Shown piece after piece: positions 19,001 to 31,000 of a stretch of 64,000 nt of DNA. The translations under genes were made by a program, and so were the position numbers. Origin of the DNA: Alligator mississippiensis (Eukaryota > Chordata > Crocodylia > Alligatoridae); NCBI RefSeq assembly GCF_030867095.1, contig NC_081835.1, positions 16,872,501 to 16,936,500 of the forward strand, written 5' to 3'. The notes beneath the pieces are model-generated. The model did not search any database. It saw only the letters and a list, made by a program, of their open reading frames with translations, and had not been told where the DNA came from. The first letter of the stretch is position 1. Each line of letters opens with the position of its first letter.

Positions 19001-22000
19001 CTGCTGGGAGTAGCCCAGGCTTCGTGGCTGGCAGCAGCTGCGTAGAGCCCAGGCCAGTGGTGGCGTGCTGAGCGAAATGGCTTCATGTGCTGTGCTCGGC
19101 ACACGTGCTGGGGGTTGCTGACCCCTGGTCTAGAGCATGTGGGAGAGGAATTTGGAAACCTGTCTTGTTCTGCATCTGTTACTGACTGGCTGTGTGATTT
19201 TTTGGGCAAATCCCAGAAAGCCCAAAGGGCAGATCCTCAGTTGATCCTGTCACAGCTGTCTTGAAGTAATTCAGTGCCTCTGGACTATGGCTGTTTATAC
19301 CAGCTGAGGATGTGTTTCCTAATCTGTAGATGAGCTGAGCACCAAAACCTTGAATGCCAGTTGGTGAAACTGAGAGTGCTTGGCTGTTTTGAAAATCCAA
19401 CCTATAACTTCATTGAACTTTTGGGTCCCCATCTACAAAGTAAGGACGTGTGTACTAGGGATGTAAATATCGTTTTAAAAATACCAGTTTAACCTCCTCT
19501 AATTATATTGGTTAGATGGTCCCATGGCAGAGGGGCAGGGCAGGGCAGCACGGGGAACCAGAGCCGAGGGTGATACGTGTGATTGTGATGAGTTCCACCA
19601 CCATCCAGGACTGAAGCTTGTGGCTGCACCAGGCTCTGTGCGATGAGTGTATGGGCGTGGGTGAGCAGTGGTGCCAGCAGCAGCAGTGTGGAGTGCAAGA
19701 TCTGGCCCAGTGTTGTCTCAGTGCTGTCTGCTGTTGGGAGAGCAGCTCCAGCAGGAGCTACCAGGGAGGCAGCCCAGATTTAAGCTGTAGCATCATGTGG
19801 CTGCTGCAGCAGGGAGGTAACTAGTGGTTACCTGCAGGAGGTTGAGCTGGGCAAAACTGTGCAGCAGAGCCAGCAGGGCTTAAATAGGAGAGAGAGCAGT
19901 GGCAGGGCTGCCTTGTGCCACAGAGGCAGGCTGCATAGAACCAGGCCTCCCCTCCCCACATAGCACCCACAGGGGCTCTGCCTGCTGGGACAGCTGTGCT
20001 GTGCCCAGATGGTGCCTCCAGCCTGTGGACTTGTGGTGGACAGATGTGCCAGACAGGATTGTGCTCGAGGCATCCACTTGTGGGCTGAGTGCCCTCTGCT
20101 AGGAGCTGCAGTACCAGGGCAGGGCCTCAGCTGAGCGGGAGGAACGTGGCGCTGGCCTGGCTACTGGCTGCATCTGGACAGGGAAGGGAGCAGCGCAGGC
20201 AGCACTAAGCTGGGAGGGAAATGGTAAATGTTAAGTGGTGTAAATATAATTACTGTTCAGCTGTTTAACCTTTTACATCCCTAGTATGTTCTTTGTAAAG
20301 AGTTTTAAAATTAGCAGATGATCAGTGCTGTGTGACTTCAAATAAGTAATAACAACAGTTCTGTTACATCTCCTTCCTTTCTCACTTCCATAGGCTTTTT
20401 ATTACAGTTCAGAGCAGTTCTCTGAAATCATGTCAAAGACTTGGTTTGCTGACCTCACCCTTTACACATGGTGTTAAAAGAGCTGAAAGATGATTAATGA
20501 AATGGAGTTTTAACACTATTACCTACACCCATACTGCACACTGTACAGATGCATAGGAAGTCTTTTAGTGAATGTTACTAAAAGCATTTTAAAATAGGAA
20601 CAGTTTTTTTCTCTTTCCTGGCTTTGATAAAAAAGGCATTTTTTTTTTCTTTTCTGGACTGAGCCTTCCAGCAGGGAAGGATTTTCATACTGCAGGAAAT
20701 CCAGGGTTCTTATCTTGGCTCTGACAAGAATGCTGTCTTTGGCCTTCAGCAAATAACATGACCCCTGTCGCTTGATTCTTCTCTTCTGTAAAATGGTTAT
20801 TATAAAGATTATTTAGCTTACAAGGGTGTTGTGAGGGTGGCTAGTCATTTAACAAAATGTGCTTCTATAAGTACTAAGTATTGTTCATTATTTGGATGTT
20901 TTATCCTCTTATACTGAATGCTGCTTAAATCAGGGCAATAAAGCCAGATCGCATTCCACCCAGCTCAAATCTCTGAAAAAACAATAACACTTCTACTTTT
21001 GTAACATGCCATTATCTTAGCCTTAATGGTAAGTCATACGAAGGGTTGAGCACCTTTTGCATTAACAGTTTCTCAAGGATTGAGGCAGGGTGGGATAGTG
21101 TTGTACTTAGGTGCGCATGTCCACTCAGGTGCCTGGTCGGTGGAACAGGATCTGGTGCTTATGTTTCAGTTGTGAGGTACAAAGAGCACATAGGTAATTC
21201 GCTATAATCATACCACTTCAGTATTTACATAGCATTGATGGAACCCTGCCTGGCATGCATGTAGGGCTTAGTATAAAATGTGAAACCAGTTTTTGGGACA
21301 TTCTCTTCTAGAATGTCCTTTTCAGGAATCTAGGAAGGGAGGTGCACAGAAAATTACAGAAATCCTTTATTTGGTACCATTTTACAGAGAGAAGAGGAAG
21401 ACTGAATTTGAGACCTATCTGCGGAGAATGATGAAACGTTTCAACAAGGAGGTTCACGAGGATACGCACAAGGTGAGAGCAGAGAGGGCATGTCAGTCAC
21501 GGAAGCTTTCAAAAGGTTGTGGGTTGCGAGTGAAGAGGTGGAACAGTGCTTGGAGCTGCTTCTGGGCTAAAAACATGGACACAGGAACAACTTACTGTGG
21601 GGTAAAAGGGGCAGGACTTTACTACATGTCAGCTGCTCCGTGGTAACTGCCTGTGTGCCTGCTTTTACCCTCCTGCAAGTTGAAGCTAAACTTAGAGTAA
21701 ATGTGAAGGAGGGGTGTGTTGTTATGGTTTAGATTCCTCTTACCAGAGGGTAAGAGTGTACACACACACGCACACCAGCAGTTATTAGGGAGCTGCTGAC
21801 ACACTGTAAAGCTTGTCTTGCATAACCAGGCAGTAAATTACATGTCTATTCTCTAGGCAATTTGTGGACAATTAAGAGTGCTTAAATCAAGACCTGTTAA
21901 TGTTTCCAGAAGGTAGGTGGACACAGCCATTAAAAAGGGAACGTGATTGGCTTTTCATGTCACAGTCTTTACAGATGCATCTTAAAATCTGCTCCAAGTG

Positions 22001-25000
22001 TTTTAGCTGTCTTCAATGGGCTGAGCCAGTAATTGCAGCACAGAGTGAGAATTGAAACAAAGATCTTGGACTTGACTGTTTGAGAGAAAATCTGTGCTGA
22101 TAGAAGTGGCTGCAAGACCAGTAATCATCTTTGCCCTTTCCCTCTTCTTCTAACAGTTGGTTCAGACTCATGTTGGTACATTAACCTCAGTGAGGTTGCA
22201 TTTGAATTAATTTGGTTCATTGTGTCAGGACTTTGTATTTGCGCTGTCTAGCTATTGAAAGTGAAACTCCTTTTACCAAAAACGTTGGATACTCCAACAA
22301 GGAAAGACTTTTTTTTGTTTCAGCCTGAAATCTTTCTTTCTCCCTCTTCCAGGTTCATCTCCTGTGCTTGCTAGCCAATGGTTTCTATAGAACCAGAATC
22401 TGCAGCCAGCCTGATCTTCAAGCTATTGGCCTTTCCATCATTCCTAACCACTTTACCAAAGTACCTGCTGGCCGGGTAGATGTTCTCTATCTCTCCAACT
22501 TGGTGAAATGGTAAGAACCTCCTTCCTAATTCACTCTCCCAAGCTAGCCACTGACGTTGTTGAACACAGTCATCCAAGCTCAAGTGGTGTACGTGTTTTT
22601 AAAATACTGGGATGAGGAAATATCCTTTCTTTTATTTAAGAAGATGCTCAGGAAGACAGAAAATAAATGAATGTTTCATCTTCCAAGGTTTGTTGGAACC
22701 TTCACTATCAACACTGAGCTCTCTGTTGAAGATGGGGAGAACATGCAGTGCATCTTAGAAAGGCGCTTTGCCATCTATGCCGCACGAGATAATGAAGAGA
22801 TGATTCATGTAAGTGCCTTGAAGTCCAGAAGCTCGTGAGGTTGATTGCTGGGTTTGGATGCCACATCACTGGGGAAGCACTGCTGCTGTAGACCTTGCAG
22901 GCCAGAGTGTGTCCATGGGTCATCTCTTGCTCTTAGCTTTCTCCCTTATTTTTGAAATTGCTTAGAATGTAACCTGTGTGCTGTGAATGACTTCATAATC
23001 AGAACAGGCATATACTGTCCTTCTGTGATAGTCTCATTTTAGACTGCCCTTGCATGAATCCCTGGATGGTTTAGACCCTCTGTTCTAGGTAGTATCTAGT
23101 CAGACTCTTGGTGTAATTAGTCCTGTTGGGTTAAACACAGCATATGCATTTGCTCAACGACATATTCTAGAGTATACTCTGGTTTCTTTGCACCTCTCTT
23201 AACTGCAGTTCTTTGCTCAGTTAACTTAGCCAGCTCCCTGTAGTTTTCCTTTGTATAAGGAAATTCCTATGATCATTTAAAGCCAGTGTAGCCTCTTCTA
23301 GATCTTGCATTAAAGGGTGTTGCTGAAGGGGTAAGTGTATAGTCAAGGAATATTTAGGCAAACCTTGACTGTTAGAATGACCTCTTGAGGCCAAAGGCAG
23401 CCACATTTGATTTATAGCAACTTGAAGGCTTTAAATGGCATCTTTCTTTTTTGGGGGTTGGCTTTTAGATGATGAATTTATTCCATGGTGTTGGAATTAG
23501 GAGCAAAGACAAAGTAGAGTCACGTCAGTTAACTCCACATAGAGACAGCCAGTTTAAAAAAAAAAAAAAGAGTAAGCATTCAGTAACAAAGAATTGGCAA
23601 AAAGCTTTGTAGCCTTCAGTAGGTTAACAGACCCTCAACAGGCAGTCAGTCTGCACCTCCGCTGCAGTGTTGGAGAACTAGGAGACTGCAGCTTGGTGTG
23701 CTCAGCTTTAAGATATTTTTGTTGTGGTTGGAGATGTAGAAATGCCAGTGCTAGGATTTGAGGAATGACTTTGGTATGCATGGTAGGAGAGGAGCAGAGA
23801 CAAAGTAAACCATGCCTATAGATAATTCATAGATTCATAGATGCTAGGGTCAGAAGGGACCTCAACAGATCATCGAGTCCAACCCCTGCCTGGGCAGGAA
23901 AGAGTGCTGGGGTCAGATGACCCCAGCCAGATGCCTATCCAGCCTTCTCTTAAAGACCCCCAAGGTAGGGGAGAGCACCACCTCCCTTGAAGCCCATTCT
24001 AAATTTTGGTCACCCTTACCAGGAAGAAATTTTTCCTGATATCTAGCCTAAATCTGCGCTCTGTCAGTTTGTGAAACATTGTTCCTTGTTACCCCAAGAG
24101 ACGCCCTGGTGAACAGAGCATCTCTGATCCCTTGCTGCGCCCCACTAATGAATTTGTAGGCAGCCACAAGATCACCTCTCAGCCTTCTCTTACGGAGGCT
24201 GAAGAGGTCTAGGTCCCTTAGTCTCTTCTCATAGGGCTGGCCCTCCTCTGGACCTTCCTGAGTCTATCAACATCCCTCTTGAAGTATGGCGCCCAAAACT
24301 GGACACAGTACTCCAACTGCGGTCTGACCAATGCCACATAGAGGAGAAGTATCACCTCCTTGGATCTATTTGTCATTCATCTGCTGATGCATGATAAAGT
24401 GCGGTTAGCTTTGCTGATGATTTCCTCACACTGACGACTCATGTTCATCTTGGAGTCCACTATGGCTCTGCGATCCCTTTCCACTTCTGTGCTGCTGAGA
24501 GGGTCATTCCCTAGGCTGTAGATGTGCTGGATATTTTTATGCCCTAGGTGCAGCACTCTGCATCTGTCCTTGTTGAACTGCATCCTGTTGTGTTCTGCCC
24601 ACTTTTCCAACCTGTCCAGGTCTGCCTGCAATTGTTCCCTACCCCCCAGAGTGTGCACTTCACCCCACAATTTAGTATCATCTGCAAACTTGGACAGAGT
24701 ACACTTCATACCCACATCCATCTGCTTTTAGATGATGAATTAATTCCATGGTGCTGGACTTGGGAGCAAGGACAAAGTAGAGTCACGTCAGTTAACTCCA
24801 AATATGTTTGAACACTGATAGTTAGAATTTATTCCTGACAACTTTTGCCAGCTTTTGTGTAACAAGGAGTTGGAAGGTGATGCAAAAGCACAAGCTCATA
24901 TGAATCATCACATGTAACTGTCAGCCAATTTGAGATGCATTCTTGTCTTTGTTTCCATATACCACAGAAATAAATGACCAAGATGAAGAATTGTCCAGTA

Positions 25001-28000
25001 GTTGGTGCATTGGTCCTTGAGTGTGTGCCCTTGCTTCACCACAGACTTTCTGTATCATCTTGGCCCGGTCATTTAATCTCTCTATGCCTCAGTTCCTTAT
25101 CTTTGCACTAGTAACAGTTCTTTTCACAGAGGTGTTTTGAGGATAAATACATTAGGTATCGTGGGACCCTCAGATTCTGTGGTAATGAGCCATGTAAGCA
25201 CAACTCTTAGCACACCCAGCCATAGGTACCAACTTTTCTTTTCGCTGGAGGGGGCCTAAGAAGATGGACATGTAGAAAGTTTTACACATTTTAGGTGACA
25301 GCCCTCTTCTCAAGGGTGGCCAGGGCCCTTAGGCCCCCACTTATTTGGCACCTCTCCACCCAGCGTAAGGTAAAAGATGTGGGTAAAATCGATTTGTGGC
25401 TGAACTTGGACTCCAAGGTGGTTTTCAGATGGCTGTTCACATGTGAAAAAAATTGAAGCCCTTTCTTTTTTCTTAAACAGATATTTTTAATTATTCTCCG
25501 AGCCTTACAGCTGCTCTGCCGACTTGTGCTGTCTCTCCAGCCCATTTCTCTGAAGCAGGTGGCAGGAAAGGTAGGATTCAGTGATGTGCAAAATAAAGGG
25601 ATATATTAAGTGGGGGTCTTTGATCTGGCCTTTGAAATAATAAGGAAGATTTGCATGATGTAAATGAGGAGCAAAAATGTAGGCTAAGGACCAAAAAATA
25701 CTCCAGAAAAAGAGCTAATTAGAGCACAGTTGCAGTCATAAGAACTTAAGTGCCATTTACTGGGTCAGACCATAGGTCCATCTTGCCCAGTCTCCTGTGT
25801 CACATGGTGGCAAAGAATGGATGCTGAAAGGGAGAGTGAACTGGGTATGATCACCAGGGTTTTTTCCACTGTTCCTCTCTCACTTGCAGCCTACAGCATT
25901 TGAAGTCTAGGAAGTTCCGAGTTATTTAACTTCAGGTACCATTTTAAATAAATTATGCTAGAAAAAGTGTTTCCGGTTTAAAGGTTTTTATTTCAGTTCA
26001 TTTGAATCTTGTTGCTAATTAATTTATGCTAAATAGAAAGAAGCCTTTTTATAACTGGAATAAGGGCCTTTGCACTGATGTAACTTAAAGCAGTTTAAAA
26101 TCAAGCCTGAAATTAAATTAGTGTGATTTACACAATCCCCTGGGCTGTAGAATGTCCTTTACCACTCCTCTTTGGTGGCCAAGGCCTGGTATATGTTACA
26201 GAGTTTTATCAACAAAGATTGTTGTTTGTTGCCAGAAGTTTTGCATGCTTCTACACAGATATCAGTCAATAAAACCCAGCATTTCTGTCCTGTTTTTAAA
26301 TGTTCCTAAGAGGTATTTCAACTTCGAATTAAGAAGTTGTTGAACTGAATAAAATAAAATAAAATAGAGAAAATACTCTTTCTGCACCTGGAGAAGAGGA
26401 TACAGCTGTCAGAAGATGACTTATCACTTCAGTAAACTGGTTACAGTTGCTTAGCCAGTGACTTGCCGTAGAGCTGCCTAATTTAAAAAAAAATGTACTG
26501 CCTGACTTTTTAATTTATTTAAAATGATATACTAGATTACAAGTTACTAGGTATTAATATAGGTTGTCTTAGTTTCCTATCTAATTTTACATGGGATTAT
26601 TTAAAAAAAAGAAAAGAGTGTATTTAAGTCAGAAAGTCTAATTTAAATTTTTTTAAAATTGTATATAAGTAATTGATTTAGATCCAACCTATTTTCCATC
26701 TCTCTCACTTGAAATGGAGCCTAAGTAACAAGCTATGCTCCTTTAAAGGCAGACAATCTGTATTCACAGTCTTCCTTTCACTTGGCTAGGGACACTGAGC
26801 ACAGCCTCTTTGAAGCCTATGAAATGGTTTTTTTCAGCCATTTGTCTGAAGGCTTAGTGTTCCCTGGGACATCCAGATCAACAGTAGTACTAAACTGACA
26901 ACATTTTGTTCTGCCTCCACATAGCCCAGTTAGCTGAAGTTGGAATGTGACTAACAACATGTTTCTTTCTTGTACAAAAATGAAAGTTGCCTCCTTTGTT
27001 TTCAGGGGAAGAGCTCCTCTAAGAGGCCCTCTGTAAGTGGCATGACAAAAGAGCAGGAGGGCTCTGCTAGAAATCCTAAAAAAGGCTCTGGCCCAAGAGC
27101 CAAGCAAAAGGAGGCACTTTTAGACAATGCAGGAGCAGATAAGAAACCCAAGAAATCGGACATCCCTGGCATTAAAAGGGCGAGTAAGTCAAAAATGGCT
27201 AAGCATGTCCAGGAACAGAAGGAATCAAGTGCTGAGGAAGGCAGCCCAGGAGAAAAAGAAGAAGTGCTAAGGACCAAAAATAATCGCCGAAGAAGTGTAG
27301 CTTCAAAAGTGTCTTACAAAGAGGAGAGTGGAAGTGGTGGGGACAGTGATTCAGAGTTTGAGGCTTCAGAGGAAGAGAGTAGTGTCTCCGATGAGGATTT
27401 TGAAATTGTTCCTAGAAAACAGAGGAGGTCATCAGGGCCCCAGAAACCAGGGGTCACAGTCAAAAGCTGCAGGAAAGCTGGGCCTTTAGAATCAAAGCTA
27501 CCCAAGAATTCAGGTGAAGCTGAGCATGCATTGGCAAAAAAGGCTTCCTTGGGCTCTTCTAATTCACCCAAGAAAAGGAACAAAATAATTTCTACTGATG
27601 AGGATGATATGGAGCCGGAGATGGTGAAAGTGACAAGCACAGACCAATGGCTTGAAGTTTTTGTGGAGCGGGAAGACAAGTGGGTCTGTGTGGACTGTGT
27701 TCATGGCACTGTCAATCAGCCCCAGCTCTGCTTCAGATATGCCACAAAGCCAGTGTCCTACATTGTGGGGATTGACAATGATGGGTGTGTAAAGGACATC
27801 ACACAAAGGTATGACCCTGCATGGATGACCTTGACGAGGAAGTATCGCGTGGACCCTGAGTGGTGGGAAGAAACTTTGCAGCCATATAAGAGCCCCTTTG
27901 TGGAAAGAGACGAGAAAGAAGAAATGGAGGTAAATGTTATCAGCCCCTCAGGGTATTTCATACCAAGAGCCAAATCCAGGAGTCCAGACTTGGGCAAAAA

Positions 28001-31000
28001 TCATTGATTGATCTTCCCTAAAGGTGTTGAGGTTTAAATGCCGCAGTATTTGCGGTGTGGTGTTTTCAGTCTGGACTCACTAAAAAGGAATATATAACAT
28101 TACTCACAGGAAATAAATAAGATGGGGGCTGTTCAGCAAGGACTGTGTAGTTTGTTGCACAGACAAGAATTCCTGTGTACTTTGTTGCACAGACAGGAAT
28201 TTTCGTTGCTGTTAAACCCTGGAGAACAAACTTGCCTGTGGGTTATTCCATTAATCTTGAAGGCATTAGTTACATCAGGAATGCTTTGCTCCCTTGACTT
28301 GCCCATTTGTGCTGGAGCTTGTGATTTTTTTATTTGACCCAGTTTGTAGAAAGCCAGTCTGTTGTCTTCTTTAAAATGCTAGTGTGAAAGAGGGTTATTT
28401 TCATGATTCATGCAGTTTCAAGTTAAGCTTCAAGATCAGCCCCTGCCGACAGCCATTGGAGAGTACAAAAATCACCCTCTTTACGCACTAAAGAGGCATC
28501 TTCTGAAATACGAGGCCCTCTATCCTGAGACAGCTGCTATTTTAGGCTACTGCAGAGGAGAAGCTGTGTATTCCAGGTGAGATGTACGTGTCGGTCACCT
28601 GTGCATAATTATTATATGAAGCTAAGGGGACTGGACAGAGGCAAGATGGGCCTGTGTATCTTTGTGGTCCACAGAGTTGTAGACAGTTGCTTCCTTCTGA
28701 CCTCTTTAGGGACTGTGTGCACACACTGCACTCAAGAGACACCTGGCTAAAGCAAGCGCGAGTAGTGAGGATTGGAGAAGTGCCCTACAAGGTAAGAGAA
28801 GTTGGCATGTCATGTATGCCTTCTGACATTGCACAGTTCTTTGCATTGCACGGTCCTTTGCATTCTTCCCGTTAGTTGCACAAACACAATGTGCAGGGTG
28901 GGCTCGGCAGTGAGAGTGGTCATAGATTTCTTTCCCTCTAAGCAGCAGGGGTTGCCATGCTGTCACTGGTTTAGTTGAGGATCCATCAGCTAGGTATCAA
29001 CTCTTCTCAAAGCATCATCGTTTGCTCTTTACTGCCAAAGGGTTCCAATCCGCTTTGGGGATTCCTGGCTTATTCAGAGCCTTCTGGGACCTGGGATGGA
29101 GTGATTTGGCTCCAGTTAGCTACACTGTGCCTCAGCACATGAAACGTAAGCAAGAACTAATGGATGTCATAATAACAAACTATGAAACAGGCATCCCTTT
29201 CCTTCCATACCCATCTCCTTTGGTCTCCAAGAAAAATTGATTTGTTCCTAAGATGTCATAAATGTAGCTACTGTCTTTGTACAGATGGTGAAAGGATATT
29301 CCAACCAGGCGAGGAAGGCACGATTGGCAGAGCCCGCCAACCGAGATAAAGACGACTTGGCTCTGTTTGGCTTATGGCAGACAGAGGAGTACCAGCCTCC
29401 TGTGGCCGTGGATGGAAAGGTAGCCAGGAGGGGAGCAGCTTGTATGTATACACAGTGTGGAAATTTGGAGTGAAGATGTAGGGTTTATAATTTCCAAAAT
29501 AGCTTTGTGTTAAGAAGTGGATTGGTTTTGAGCACCTGGTCCCAGTTTTCTCAAAATTCAGGGGTGCCCAGGTCTGGGGTTTATAGATTGTGTTAATTAT
29601 CATTCCAGCTTTTAGTCCTCCTTCACATGGGCCTCCGTTTTGTGATGGGCAAATAATTGTGAATGGGATCCTGTGATTGTGAATACAGGTCTGCAATCAA
29701 GGCTTTTCACAACTCTCAGCTGCTTGGCTTTCTACACCCATTGTCTTAGTAACAAAGCCCAGATGATTAATTATACATGTAGGGAAGTGATGTGAACATG
29801 ACTAAAATGCAGGTGCAAAATATAGGTCAGCCTCTGAAAATGCATCTTTTTTTAACTTAATTTGACTTTTAAAAGAAGGTCACTGTGGGTTGTGGTGAAT
29901 TCAAAAAGGAACAGCTAAGCAAATACACATTGCATATCTCCCCAAATATGCAAGCAAATAGCATAGGAATGTCCGTCCATCCCTGAAGAACATGAGTATT
30001 CACTTTTCTTTTTAATTTTGCCTGGAACAGGTGCCCCGGAATGAATATGGCAACGTTTACCTCTTCCTGCCCCGTATGTTACCAGTAGGCTGTGTGCAGC
30101 TAAAGCTTCCTAACTTGAATAGAGTGGCACGGAAACTGGGCATCGACTGTGTTCAAGCCATCACTGGATTTGATTTTCATAGCGGCTATTCACATCCGGT
30201 GTACGTTAAGGAGCTGTGTTTGGGCTGTGAGGATGTTTGCACGTTGTATGAGTTGTGTACTTCAGGCTAAATGAATAGGTCCTGCTATTTTAATGTTAAG
30301 GCAGAACACCTCAGGGCAAACTCTGGCACATGACATTACAAGAACCCAGAGCAGTGGTCTCAAGTTGCAGCAAGGGAAGTTTAGGTTGGATATTAGGATA
30401 AACTTTCTCACAAGGTGGGTAGTAAAGCACTGGAACAGGTTACCCAGAGAGGTGGAATCTCCATCCTTGGAGGTTTTGAAGACCAGGCTAGACAAAACCT
30501 TGGCTGGGATGATCTAGTTGGAGCTGGTCCTGCTTGGAGCAGGCGGCTGGACTAGATGACCTCCTGGGTTCCCTTCCAACTCTATTTTTTCTATGGTTAC
30601 AGAATTCAGCTCAAATGGTTGTCCTCTAATTTTCCCTTGGCATCCATTTCTGCTCTGGAAGGGTAGGGAAACCACCCTTGTAGGCCCTTTATGTCAGCTG
30701 GTTTTCTGAATACCCTCTAACCTTTGATTTATGATCCACTGGTGTACGTTTACGGGATTTCTTTCTTCCTGGAGCAGCTGAAGTGTCCTTTTGGTACGTA
30801 AACTGATGTACGATTGTGTTCTTTTTTCCAGCACTGATGGCTACATAGTCTGTGAAGAATACAAAGAGGTGCTTGTTGCAGCCTGGGAGAATGAACAAGC
30901 GGAGATGGAAAGGAAGGAGAAGGAGGTGAGAATTGTTTTCACAGTTTCTTTGTTTGTGGTAACGGGTTGACTTCACTTGAAGGGCAAGCGCATGGCAAAT

